Shown in pieces: positions 52,891-60,863 of a stretch of DNA of 64,000 nucleotides (within the stretch, counting starts at the first letter, position 1; each line of letters opens with the position of its first letter). The notes beneath the pieces were generated by a model that saw only the letters and a list, made by a program, of their open reading frames with translations, had not been told where the DNA came from and did not search any database. This DNA is from Salinibacterium sp. ZJ450 (GTDB taxonomy: Bacteria > Actinomycetota > Actinomycetes > Actinomycetales > Microbacteriaceae). The stretch is taken from the NCBI RefSeq assembly GCF_011751885.2, contig NZ_CP061771.1:186001-250000 (forward strand). The letters run 5' to 3'. The position numbers and the translations under genes were made by a program.

Positions 52891-54099
52891 ATGATGCGAC
52901 GCCACACTCGATGGGCCCCCGCGATTTTGGGAGCCGCCGCCGTCATTGCGCTCGCCGGCTGTACCACCGACCCCACCGTCACAGCGCCCACCAACGGCGC
53001 CGACGAGGAGACCGACAGCACGGAGTGGTTCAACCAGGAGCTCTACGACAAGCAAGACGAAGAGCGAGGGGTGACCCCGGAAGGCCCGGAAGGTCAGCCG
53101 TGGCTGCAGCACATCAACGCAGAGATGGTCGACACCGCCGGGTTCGCCAGCCCGGGCGCCAAGAAGGCCTGCTTCGCCAACGCGTCGATCTCGAACCCCT
53201 GGCGGCAGACCGGCTGGATCACCATGAACGAACAGCTCAAGGTGCTGCAGCAGGCCGGCGCGATCAGCGAGATGGAGACCCGCGACGCCCAAGACAATGA
53301 CGACACACAGATCGCCGACATCGACTACTTCATCAATGAGGGCAACTGCGACGTCTTCATCATCTCGCCGAACAGCACGGCGGCGATGACCCCGGCCGTG
53401 GAGCGGGCCTGTGACACTGGCAAGCCGGTGATCGTGTTCGACCGCGGTGTGGAGACCGACTGCCCGGTCACGTTCATCCACCCGATCGGTGGTTTCGCCT
53501 GGGGCATCGACACCGCCGAGTTCCTGATTGACCAGCTCAATGAGGGCGACAAGGTGGTGGCGCTGCGCATCCTGCCCGGCGTCGACGTGCTGGAACAGCG
53601 CTGGGCCGCGGCCGAGAAGCTGTTCGAGGAGGCCGGCATCGACGCTGTCGACTACTTCACCGGAGCGGACCCGGCCGAGATCAAGAAAATCATCTCGGAC
53701 GAACTCGCCACCGGCGACGTCCAGGGAATCTGGATGGATGCCGGTGACGGCGCCGTCGCCGCGATCGAGGCGTTCGAGGACGCCGGCGTCGACTACCCGG
53801 TGATGACCGGCGAGGACGAGCTGAGCTTCATGCGCAAGTGGGAGGAGACCGGGATGACCGCGCTCGCCCCGGTGTACTCGAACTTCCAGTGGCGCACCCC
53901 GCTGCTCGCGGCGCAGATGATCTTCGCCGGGCAGGAAGTGCCGAAGGAATGGGTGCTTCCGCAGGTGCCGATCACCGAAGACGAGCGAGCGCAGTTCCTT
54001 GAGGCGAACGACGGCATGCCCGACGGGCACTATGCCAAGTTCGGCGGCGAGGACCTGCCCGGCTACCCGGAGGTGTGGCAGAACCGCCAAATCCCGTAA
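52891..54099 (+). CDS. Sugar-binding lipoprotein of the ABC importer
   Basis: A 402-residue periplasmic-binding-protein type I product with a lipoprotein signal, I-A-L-A-G-C-T-T with Cys24. The mature part contains D-V-F-I-I-S-P-N-S-T-A-A-M-T near residue 155 and F-D-R-G-V-E near residue 186, as in ribose/galactose/inositol-binding proteins. It is about 60-80 residues longer than RbsB because of an N-terminal insertion with W-F-N-Q-E-L-Y and W-L-Q-H-I. AAAGGAGG precedes the ATG directly after the permease 2 stop. Confidence 0.9.
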   Translation: MMRRHTRWAPAILGAAAVIALAGCTTDPTVTAPTNGADEETDSTEWFNQELYDKQDEERGVTPEGPEGQPWLQHINAEMVDTAGFASPGAKKACFANASISNPWRQTGWITMNEQLKVLQQAGAISEMETRDAQDNDDTQIADIDYFINEGNCDVFIISPNSTAAMTPAVERACDTGKPVIVFDRGVETDCPVTFIHPIGGFAWGIDTAEFLIDQLNEGDKVVALRILPGVDVLEQRWAAAEKLFEEAGIDAVDYFTGADPAEIKKIISDELATGDVQGIWMDAGDGAVAAIEAFEDAGVDYPVMTGEDELSFMRKWEETGMTALAPVYSNFQWRTPLLAAQMIFAGQEVPKEWVLPQVPITEDERAQFLEANDGMPDGHYAKFGGEDLPGYPEVWQNRQIP

Positions 54100-54186
54100 A
54101 CCGCTCAATCGAGGCGCCAGGCCCTTTCCGCGAGATACTCGGGGAAAGGGTCCGCGCGCGGGCGGGGCACGATGCGAAGGAGCATG

Positions 54187-55059
54187 ATGCGACGAGTCCT
54201 CGGAGTGAACACCTGGGTGTGGGCGTCGCCGCTCACCGACGACACCCTGAAAAAACTCGCGGTGAAGATCGCCAACATGGGCTTTCGCGCCATCGAGCTG
54301 CCGGTGGAGAACCCGGGCGACTGGGATCCGCACCTGGCGCGCGACCTGCTCGGCGAACTCGGGCTGCGCCCTTACATCGTCGGCGCGATGGCGCCGGGCC
54401 GCAACCTGGTGGCCGCCCCCGCGTCGGACATCGTGGGCACCCAGAACTACCTGGCGCACTGCATCACCGTCGCCGGCATCCTCGGCGCCCCGGTGGTGGC
54501 AGGCCCGTTCACGGCCGCAACCGGCCGCACCTGGCGGATGTCGGAGGCCGACCGCGCCGACGCCTACCAGCAGCTGCGCAGCAGCCTTACCCCGGTGGTG
54601 AACCGGGCCGAACGCGCTGGCGTGACCCTCGCGATCGAACCGCTCAACCGGTACGAGACGAGCCTGATCAACACGGTCGAGCAGGCCCTCGACGCCCTCG
54701 GCCCCCTGCTCGGCACAGGCCTCGGCCTGATGCTGGACACCTACCACCTGAACATCGAAGAGAAGGATGTCTCGGCCGCCGTCGAGTTGGCCGGCGGGCA
54801 CATCGCCCACGTGCAGGTCAGCGGCACCGACCGGGGAGCCGTCGGCGACGATCACTTCGCCTGGCCGGCGTTCCTCGACGCGCTCGATGTGGCCGGCTAC
54901 CGCGGCCCGCTCAACCTGGAGAGCTTCACCGGCGACAACGACGCGATCGCCACCGCCACGTCCATCTGGCGGCCGCTGGCCTCCTCCCAGGACGCGCTCG
55001 CCCGGCGCACCCTCGACTACCTGACCCGACTACAGAACGAACGCGAGGCAGCAGCATGA
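54187..55059 (+). CDS. Sugar phosphate isomerase/epimerase-like TIM-barrel protein (1)
   Basis: A protein of about 290 residues of the xylose-isomerase-like TIM-barrel group. It shows V-N-T-W-V-W near the start, I-E-L-P-V-E-N-P near residue 33, the metal-binding A-I-E-P-L-N-R-Y-E near residue 150 and L-M-L-D-T-Y-H-L-N near 182. H-V-Q-V-S near 207 and N-L-E-S-F near 245 follow. Relatives include tagatose 3-epimerase and hydroxypyruvate isomerase. Three in-frame ATGs compete as start (54172, 54184, 54187); AAGGAG at 54177-54182 favours 54187. Confidence 0.85.
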   Translation: MRRVLGVNTWVWASPLTDDTLKKLAVKIANMGFRAIELPVENPGDWDPHLARDLLGELGLRPYIVGAMAPGRNLVAAPASDIVGTQNYLAHCITVAGILGAPVVAGPFTAATGRTWRMSEADRADAYQQLRSSLTPVVNRAERAGVTLAIEPLNRYETSLINTVEQALDALGPLLGTGLGLMLDTYHLNIEEKDVSAAVELAGGHIAHVQVSGTDRGAVGDDHFAWPAFLDALDVAGYRGPLNLESFTGDNDAIATATSIWRPLASSQDALARRTLDYLTRLQNEREAAA

Positions 55060-56060
55060 GCCATCCCGTCACCCTGTTCACCGGCCAATGGGCCGACCTG
55101 CCGTTCGAGGAGGTGGCCAGGCTCGCCAGCGGGTGGGGCTACGACGGACTCGAGATCGCGGCATCCGGCGACCATCTCGATCTGGAACGCGCCGATCAAG
55201 ATGACGCGTACCTGCGCTCCCGGCTGGAGATCCTCGACCGGCACGGCCTGAAGGTGTACGCGATCTCGAACCATCTGACCGGGCAGGCGGTCTGCGATGA
55301 CCCGATCGACTTCCGGCATCAGGCGATCCTCCGCCCGTCGACCTGGGGCGACGGCGACCCGGAGGGGGTGCGGCAGCGCGCCGCGGACGACATGAAGCGC
55401 GCCGCGCGAGTGGCCCGCAAGCTCGGCATTGACGTCGTGGTCGGCTTCACCGGGTCGAAGATCTGGCCATACGTCGCCCAGTTCCCACCGGTGCCTGCCT
55501 CGGTGATCGACGCCGGCTACCAGGACTTCGCCACCCGCTGGAACCCGATCCTCGACGTCTTCGACGCCGAGGGGGTGCGCTTCGCGCACGAGGTGCACCC
55601 GTCGGAGATCGCCTACGACTACTGGAGTTCGGTGCGCTCCCTCGAGGCGATCGGGCACCGGGCGGCGTTCGGCTTCAACTGGGACCCGTCGCACATGATG
55701 TGGCAGGACATCGACCCCGTCGGCTTCATCTGGGACTTCAAGGACCGCATCTACCACGTCGACTGCAAGGACACCCGGATGCGGCCGAAGAACGGCCGCG
55801 CCGGGGTGCTCGGCTCGCACCTGGCCTGGGGTGACCCGCGGCGCGGTTGGGACTTCGTCTCCACCGGGCACGGCGACGTGCCGTGGGAGGACGCGTTCCG
55901 GGCGCTGGAGGCCATCGGCTACACCGGCCCGATCTCGATCGAGTGGGAGGACGCCGGGATGGACCGCCTGCACGGCGCCGCCGAGGCGCTGCAGTACATC
56001 CGGTCGCTGCTCTGGGACCGGCCGACGACATCCTTCGACGCCGCCTTCAGCAACCAGTAG
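55056..56060 (+). CDS. Sugar phosphate isomerase/epimerase-like TIM-barrel protein (2)
   Basis: A 334-residue relative of the preceding protein with all likely metal ligands: H-E-V-H-P-S-E near residue 183, N-W-D-P-S-H near residue 209, Y-H-V-D-C-K-D near residue 230 and S-I-E-W-E-D near residue 292. This longer subgroup is often encoded beside Gfo/Idh/MocA dehydrogenases. The start overlaps the previous stop (ATGA). It is the last gene of the sugar operon. A role on a keto-sugar made by the dehydrogenase is inferred. Confidence 0.88.
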   Translation: MSHPVTLFTGQWADLPFEEVARLASGWGYDGLEIAASGDHLDLERADQDDAYLRSRLEILDRHGLKVYAISNHLTGQAVCDDPIDFRHQAILRPSTWGDGDPEGVRQRAADDMKRAARVARKLGIDVVVGFTGSKIWPYVAQFPPVPASVIDAGYQDFATRWNPILDVFDAEGVRFAHEVHPSEIAYDYWSSVRSLEAIGHRAAFGFNWDPSHMMWQDIDPVGFIWDFKDRIYHVDCKDTRMRPKNGRAGVLGSHLAWGDPRRGWDFVSTGHGDVPWEDAFRALEAIGYTGPISIEWEDAGMDRLHGAAEALQYIRSLLWDRPTTSFDAAFSNQ

Positions 56061-56082
56061 CGGCACTTCGCGGGTGCCTGCG

Positions 56083-56802
56083 TCAGCGGGTGAGCGCCTC
56101 CGCCACCGCCGCGCGGGTCGCGTCGGTGTAGGCGCGCACCCCGTCGTCGCGGGCGGGCAGCACCGTCAGGCGCGCGTTCGGCAGGTCGGCCGTCCACTGC
56201 TCGGCGACGGCCACCGGATGCACCGGGTCGCGAGGCGCTGCGATGACGGATGCCGGGATGCCCAGGCCCGCGAGCTCGGAGGCTGCGCGGTATGCCCGGT
56301 TGCGCGGAATCTCCACCAGCCGGATCGCCCGGGCCGCGGCATCCGGTTTCCGGAATTGATCGAGCATGCCCTGCGCGCCGATCTCGGACTCCGCCTCGAT
56401 CGCGTGGAACAGGTTGCTGTACCGAAACACTTCCTCGCCGCGCTCGGCGCCGTGGTGGGCAAGCAGTTCGCCGATCACCGGGAACACCCGCAGATGCGCC
56501 GGCAGCGGCTGGGTGGTGAACGATGGCCGCAGCAGGATCAGCCGCTCAACCGGCCGGGTGAGGGCGATGCGCAGCGCCAGTGCCGCGCCCATCGAGACGC
56601 CGATCAGGGTGAGCGGGCCGGCCGGCAGCGGCAGGTCCGCGGCCAGGGCGGCGAGGGTGAAGTCGGCCGGGTGTCCGATCAGCGTCGAGCTGCCGTGCGC
56701 GCGTACGTCCGGCGCGATGGTGTCGGCGGGCAGCACGGGGCCAAGCAGGCTGAGCGGCTGCCGGCGGTCTCCGCCGAGGCCGTGCAGCAGCACCGTCGCC
56801 AC
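56083..56802 (-). CDS. Alpha/beta hydrolase
   Basis: A 239-residue hydrolase. The oxyanion region L-L-H-G-L-G-G is near residue 5, the nucleophile elbow G-V-S-M-G near residue 67 and an acidic P-R-D-P-V-H-P segment near residue 191. The usual C-terminal catalytic His is not obvious (A-R-D-D-G-V-R-A is found there), so activity is uncertain, although H194 in D-P-V-H-P could take part. It starts at GTG 56802, one base after the stop of the nuclease gene, so the two are cotranscribed. Confidence 0.8.
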   Translation of the reverse strand: MATVLLHGLGGDRRQPLSLLGPVLPADTIAPDVRAHGSSTLIGHPADFTLAALAADLPLPAGPLTLIGVSMGAALALRIALTRPVERLILLRPSFTTQPLPAHLRVFPVIGELLAHHGAERGEEVFRYSNLFHAIEAESEIGAQGMLDQFRKPDAAARAIRLVEIPRNRAYRAASELAGLGIPASVIAAPRDPVHPVAVAEQWTADLPNARLTVLPARDDGVRAYTDATRAAVAEALTR

Positions 56803-56803
56803 G

Positions 56804-57415
56804 TCAGCGCCGGATCAGCCTGAGCAATTGGTCGGCGAGTCCGACCAGCTGGTGGATCTCGTTGTCGTCGCGGTCGACCCAGCGGCATTTCGGCTCGGTG
56901 GAGATCGGCACGAAGTCCAGGTGCTGTTCCCAGACCACCAGGGTGCGTTCGGCGCCGAGCACGTACTGCTGCCACCACACCTGGCGGAGGTAGGAGCGCG
57001 GAATCGACTTCCAGGCGGATGCCGTGGTCTTGATCTCGGCGAGCACGAGCGTGCCGTTCAGCTCGGCCAGCCCATCGGGAGTGGCCAGGTGCGAGCGCTC
57101 GCCGTAGGCGTGGAACAGGGCGTCGCTCGGCTCGATGCGGTGCTCGGCGCGCACCCACTTGGCGATCTCCGGTTCCCGCGCGCGACCGTGATCGGTGTAG
57201 GCGTTGCCCGAGAAACCGCTGCCCAGGATCTTGTCCTGGGCCACCGATTGCAGCGCCTTCGCGCTGGACAGGCGCGCGACATCCGTTGCTGTGACGCCCT
57301 GACTGCGCGCCCGCAACCAGGCGAACCGGTCGCTCGACCGCGCCACGATCCGGGATCGGTGGTCGGGAAGCGGCTCGTCCTCCCACAGGGGGAGGGTCGG
57401 CTGCGCAATCGTCAC
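56804..57415 (-). CDS. YqaJ-like PD-(D/E)XK nuclease
   Basis: A 203-residue protein resembling YqaJ/lambda-exonuclease-type recombinases. An S-Q-G-V-T-A-T-D motif at residues 38-45 matches the family's S-x-I-G/A-T-D segment. E81 or E83 in A-R-E-P-E-I-A follows, with D114 in T-P-D-G-L and E127-x-K129 in L-A-E-I-K-T-T. All catalytic positions of a PD-(D/E)XK core are present. YqaJ relatives usually occur in phages, but no phage genes flank it here. The function may be DNA repair or recombination. Confidence 0.78.
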   Translation of the reverse strand: MTIAQPTLPLWEDEPLPDHRSRIVARSSDRFAWLRARSQGVTATDVARLSSAKALQSVAQDKILGSGFSGNAYTDHGRAREPEIAKWVRAEHRIEPSDALFHAYGERSHLATPDGLAELNGTLVLAEIKTTASAWKSIPRSYLRQVWWQQYVLGAERTLVVWEQHLDFVPISTEPKCRWVDRDDNEIHQLVGLADQLLRLIRR

Positions 57416-57481
57416 CCGTCCATTGTCTCCCCGGGCGCCGTCACCGCCGGACGCGACGCGACGCGGTCGGTTGCTTCGGGT

Positions 57482-57536
57482 GAGGTCTGCCCTTTAGTCC
57501 TTCCCTCGGCCCGGGAACGACCGTTTGCCAGACCTC
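57482..57536. repeat. 55-bp palindromic element, pair 2 left
   Basis: Begins GAGGTCTGCCCTTTAGTCC and ends TTTGCCAGACCTC. The left arm is almost identical to that of the element at 31903. Confidence 0.82.
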
Positions 57537-57575
57537 GGCCACGACTCGCCCATCCCAGAGCGGGTCGGTTGGGGT

Positions 57576-57630
57576 GAGGTCTGGAGTTTGGTCCTTCGCG
57601 AGCGCCCGGAAGGACGAAACTCCAGACCTC
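57576..57630. repeat. 55-bp palindromic element, pair 2 right
   Basis: The most symmetrical copy: GAGGTCTGGAGTTTGGTCC facing GGACGAAACTCCAGACCTC, with one mismatch. It lies 39 bp from its partner. Confidence 0.87.
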
Positions 57631-57726
57631 ACCCGCAACCAAGCGCGCTTGCCAGGCCTCACTCGCAACCACCCGACCCACCCGAACCGCCCGCACCGCA
57701 GATCGCTTCAGGTAACATTCAGACTT

Positions 57727-57744
57727 CTCTTAGGAAGCTCTTAG
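57727..57744 (+). promoter_or_regulatory. CTCTTAG direct repeat upstream of the response regulator gene
   Basis: CTCTTAG occurs at 57727-57733 and 57738-57744, 11 bp (one helical turn) apart, ending 16 bases before the ATG. OmpR-family regulators bind such direct repeats, so autoregulation is plausible. Confidence 0.5.
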
Positions 57745-57760
57745 CGAGCGGGGCGACACT

Positions 57761-58492
57761 ATGGACGTGACTCAGCAGACTCGCCTTACCCGCGTCGACG
57801 GATCGCCCATCCGTGTGCTGGTCGTCGACGACGAAACCTCTCTCGCCGACCTGCTGCAGATGGCGCTGCGTTACGAGGGCTGGGAGGTGCGCACGGCGGC
57901 CACCGGCCAGCAGGCGTTGAAGCTCGCGCGGGAGTTCGAACCGGACATCTGCGTGCTCGACATCATGCTGCCCGACATCGACGGGCTCGATGTGCTGCGC
58001 CGGTTGCGGGCGGATGGCAACGACATCCCCGTGCTGTTCCTCACCGCCAAGGACTCGGTGGATGACCGGGTGGTCGGCCTCACCGCCGGCGGCGACGACT
58101 ACGTGACCAAGCCGTTCAGCCTGGAGGAACTCGTCGCCCGGCTGCGCGGGCTGATCCGCCGCTCGGCGGTCGTGCTCGGTGGCGCCGTCGACCCAGAGGT
58201 GCAGGTCGGCGATCTGGTGCTGAACGAGGAGAGCTACGAGGTGTACCGCGGCGACACCTCGATCGAGCTGACGGCCACGGAGTTCGAGCTATTGCGCTTC
58301 CTGATGCGTAATCCGCGCCGGGTGCTCAGCAAGAGCCAGATTCTCGACCGGGTCTGGAGCTACGACTTCGGCGGGCGGGCCAGCATCGTCGAGATCTACA
58401 TCTCTTATCTGCGGAAGAAGATCGACGCCCTCGGCGCACCCATGATCCACACCGTGCGCGGCGTCGGATACATGATCAAGCCGGCGGTATGA
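57761..58492 (+). CDS. OmpR-family response regulator
   Basis: A 243-residue regulator. The receiver contains V-V-D-D-E-T at residues 21-26, the phospho-acceptor Asp in C-V-L-D-I-M near 66, F-L-T-A-K near 92 and T-K-P-F near 116. The winged helix ends T-V-R-G-V-G-Y-M-I-K-P. The layout is close to TcrX/TrcR/CutR-type regulators of actinobacteria. The kinase gene overlaps its stop by four bases. Confidence 0.93.
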   Translation: MDVTQQTRLTRVDGSPIRVLVVDDETSLADLLQMALRYEGWEVRTAATGQQALKLAREFEPDICVLDIMLPDIDGLDVLRRLRADGNDIPVLFLTAKDSVDDRVVGLTAGGDDYVTKPFSLEELVARLRGLIRRSAVVLGGAVDPEVQVGDLVLNEESYEVYRGDTSIELTATEFELLRFLMRNPRRVLSKSQILDRVWSYDFGGRASIVEIYISYLRKKIDALGAPMIHTVRGVGYMIKPAV

Positions 58493-59916
58493 CGCGCGCG
58501 CCTTGGTCGCTAAAGCGCCGGCTGGTGGTCGGCATCGTCGCGCTGGTCGCGGTGGTCAGCATCATCATCGGCGCCGTCAGCGTGCTGTCGCTGCGCGGGT
58601 ACCTGCTCGGCCAGCTCGACGTTGAGGTGAACCTCGCCACCGAGCGCAGCGTCAGGGCGCTCACCCAACGCCCCGAGGTGTCGCCGCCGCCTGGCATCGG
58701 AAACGCGCAAGCCGGCGGCACCCTCGGCGTGGTCGTGGCCGCCGACCGGATCGCGACCCCGCAGTACTTCGACAAGCAGGCGCGGCTGCGCACCCTCACC
58801 AATGCGCAGCAGCAGGCATTAATCCAGATTCCGGATGACGCGACCCACCACAGCGTCGACCTCGCCGGCGACCTCGGCAGCTATCGGGTAGTGCACGTGC
58901 AACTCACCGACAGCATCGGCCTGATCGTCGGACTTCCGCAGTCCGGGGTCGACAGCGCCAGCGGGCAGCTCTTCCTGACCATCGCCGGGGTGTCGCTCGC
59001 TGCGCTGGTGATCACCGCGCTCGCCGGAACGGCGGTGGTTCGCGTGGCCCTCCGCCCGCTCGGGCGGGTGGTGGGCACCGCGCGTCGCGTGGCCGAGCTG
59101 CCGCTGGCCACGGGCGAGGTTGCGCTCGCCGAACGGGTGCCGGACGTCGACACCGACCCGCGCACCGAGGTCGGCCAGGTCGGCGCCGCCCTGAACCTCA
59201 TGCTCGACCACGTCGGCGAGGCGCTGGCGGTTCGCCAGGCGAGCGAGAGCAAGGTGCGCCGGTTCGTCGCCGACGCCAGCCACGAACTGCGAACGCCGCT
59301 CGCGTCGATCCGCGGCTACTCCGAACTCACCCGCATGAGCGGGCGCGAACTGCCGGAGGACATCAGCCATGCGCTGTCCCGCATCGAGTCCGAGTCGATC
59401 CGGATGACCGCCCTGGTCGAGGAACTGCTGCTGCTCGCCCGGCTGGATGCCGGCACCGAACTGCGCCACGACGAGGTCGACGTCAGTCGCCTGCTCGCCG
59501 ACGCGGTCGCCGACGCGCACGCGGCCGGTCCGGAGCACATCTGGCATCTCGAGCTTCCCGAGACGCCGATCACGGTGACCGGTGATCAGGGACGCCTGCA
59601 CCAGGCGGTGGCCAACCTGCTGACCAACGCGCGCGTGCACACGCCGGCCGGCACCACCGTGACCGTTGCCGCGCAGACCGCCAACAGGCACGCGATCATC
59701 ACGGTCGCCGACGACGGGCCGGGGATCGACCCCGAGCTGCTGCCGAGCCTGTTCGAACGTTTCGTGCGCGGCGACTCCTCCCGCTCCCGCGCCGCGGGCA
59801 GCACCGGCTTGGGCCTCGCGATCGTGCGGGCCATCGTGGAACGCCATGGCGGCACCCTGGATGTCGAGAGCCAGCCGGGAGCGACCCGCTTCGAGCTACG
59901 GCTGCCGCGGGCCTGA
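58489..59916 (+). CDS. Sensor histidine kinase
   Basis: A 475-residue kinase. Membrane segments at about residues 11-33 and 160-185 enclose an extracytoplasmic domain of about 125 residues, followed by HAMP. The H-box D-A-S-H-E-L-R-T-P-L-A-S-I-R is near residue 263. L-L-T-N-A-R-V-H (N-box, with Asn followed by Ala-Arg), D-D-G-P-G-I and G-S-T-G-L-G-L-A-I-V (G-box) are all present. It pairs with the preceding regulator through an ATGA overlap. Confidence 0.93.
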   Translation: MTRAPWSLKRRLVVGIVALVAVVSIIIGAVSVLSLRGYLLGQLDVEVNLATERSVRALTQRPEVSPPPGIGNAQAGGTLGVVVAADRIATPQYFDKQARLRTLTNAQQQALIQIPDDATHHSVDLAGDLGSYRVVHVQLTDSIGLIVGLPQSGVDSASGQLFLTIAGVSLAALVITALAGTAVVRVALRPLGRVVGTARRVAELPLATGEVALAERVPDVDTDPRTEVGQVGAALNLMLDHVGEALAVRQASESKVRRFVADASHELRTPLASIRGYSELTRMSGRELPEDISHALSRIESESIRMTALVEELLLLARLDAGTELRHDEVDVSRLLADAVADAHAAGPEHIWHLELPETPITVTGDQGRLHQAVANLLTNARVHTPAGTTVTVAAQTANRHAIITVADDGPGIDPELLPSLFERFVRGDSSRSRAAGSTGLGLAIVRAIVERHGGTLDVESQPGATRFELRLPRA

Positions 59917-59952
59917 GACGCGCCAGCGCCAGCGCCCGCGCCAGCGACGAGT

Positions 59953-60038
59953 GCGCAGAACGGCAGCGATCCGAGGCGGCACGCCGTGCAGCGTCGCGTT
60001 CAGGCGGCGTGTCATCGCGATACGCTGCCGTTCTGCGC
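59953..60038. repeat. 86-bp palindromic intergenic element, copy 5
   Basis: Perfect 14-base terminal inverted repeats GCGCAGAACGGCAG and CTGCCGTTCTGCGC, with internal GGCACGCCGTG and GGCGGCGTGTC. It lies 36 bp after the kinase stop, where it may also end transcription. Confidence 0.88.
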
Positions 60039-60149
60039 GGGCGCGGGCCTGCGCGGGCGCGCCGGGCGAGGCTGGGGTGTCCGATTTGCGGTGGCGGGCG
60101 GCATCCCGTAGCCTGATCGGAGCCAAAGACCGCCGGTTATCGGTGCGCC

Positions 60150-60305
60150 CGTGAGGGATGTCACTGATCGAAGGTTCACTCGTGTGAACGGCCCGCGCAG
60201 GTGTATGAAGTCAAGTCCCTTTCTGGGTGTTGCTCCGTGCGCTTGCGCCGGAGCTTTTCTTATGAGCACACCAGGGGCTGCCGGCTTTATTCATCAAGGA
60301 GCGCC
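60150..60305 (+). promoter_or_regulatory. Ribosomal protein L10 leader (autoregulatory mRNA region)
   Basis: The 150 bases before rplJ contain a GTTCAC-TCGT-GTGAAC hairpin (60174-60189), a purine-rich middle and a strong GC hairpin followed by TTTTCTT. L10 leaders bind the L10-L12 complex to limit translation or transcription. I infer it from position and structure. The exact 5' limit is not known. Confidence 0.55.
60232..60259 (+). terminator. Terminator-like hairpin (attenuator) in the rplJ leader
   Basis: GCTCCG-T-GCGC-TT-GCGC-CGGAGC is followed by TTTTCT, 46 bases before the rplJ start. It has all parts of a factor-independent terminator but sits upstream of an essential gene, which points to attenuation. 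Confidence 0.65.
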
Positions 60306-60821
60306 ATGGCGAACAAGGAAGCCTCGGTTGCCGAGCTCACGGAGAAATTCCAGAGCTCGACCGCCGTTCTGCTGACCGAGTACCGCGGTCTCACTGTTGC
60401 CCAGCTGAAGACGCTGCGCAAGTCCATCAGTGCGGACGCAACCTACGCCGTGGTGAAGAACACGCTGTCCAAGATTGCGGCGAACAACGCCGGAATCACC
60501 GCCTTCGACGACGAGCTTGTTGGCCCGTCGGCGATCGCGTTCGTACACGGTGACCCTGTCGCCGTCGCGAAGAGCCTGCGTGACTTTGCCAAGGCCAATC
60601 CTCTGCTGGTCGTCAAGGGTGGTTACTTCGACGGTAACCCGCTGACCGCCGACGAGGTTACGAAGCTCGCCGACCTCGAAAGCCGGGAGGTGCTGCTGGC
60701 CAAGCTGGCCGGTGCCTTCAAGGCGTCGCTGTTCGGTGCCGCATATCTCTTCAACGCACCGCTGTCGAAGGCCGTTCGCACGGTCGACGCGCTGCGCGAG
60801 AAGCAGGAGTCCGCGAGCTAA
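60306..60821 (+). CDS. rplJ: 50S ribosomal protein L10
   Basis: A 171-residue stalk-base protein. The N-terminal rRNA-binding domain includes [17 protein letters not shown] near residues 15-31 and V-K-N-T-L near 51. The C-terminal helix that carries L12 dimers ends A-L-R-E-K-Q-E. TCAAGGAGCGCC precedes ATG 60306. It is followed by rplL after 42 bp. Unlike in many bacteria, it is not next to rplA. Confidence 0.97.
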   Translation: MANKEASVAELTEKFQSSTAVLLTEYRGLTVAQLKTLRKSISADATYAVVKNTLSKIAANNAGITAFDDELVGPSAIAFVHGDPVAVAKSLRDFAKANPLLVVKGGYFDGNPLTADEVTKLADLESREVLLAKLAGAFKASLFGAAYLFNAPLSKAVRTVDALREKQESAS

Positions 60822-60863
60822 TTCAGCCTCGCGGAATCAGACAACAACACCAAGGAGAAAAAC

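Larger units (their letters stand above)
57416..57760. other. Non-coding stretch with paired palindromes and regulator promoter
   Basis: Between the divergent nuclease and response regulator genes. It holds two 55-bp palindromic elements (57482-57536 and 57576-57630), an A/T-richer segment near 57700 and a CTCTTAG direct repeat. No gene is seen. Confidence 0.65.
59917..60305. other. Non-coding stretch before rplJ
   Basis: Holds an 86-bp palindromic element (59953-60038), the rplJ promoter region and the rplJ leader with two hairpins. No gene is seen. Confidence 0.65.

Noticed and set aside
56804-57415. A prophage remnant suggested by the YqaJ-like gene
   Set aside because: No integrase, structural, lysis or annealing-protein gene lies nearby, and the flanking genes are ordinary chromosomal ones.
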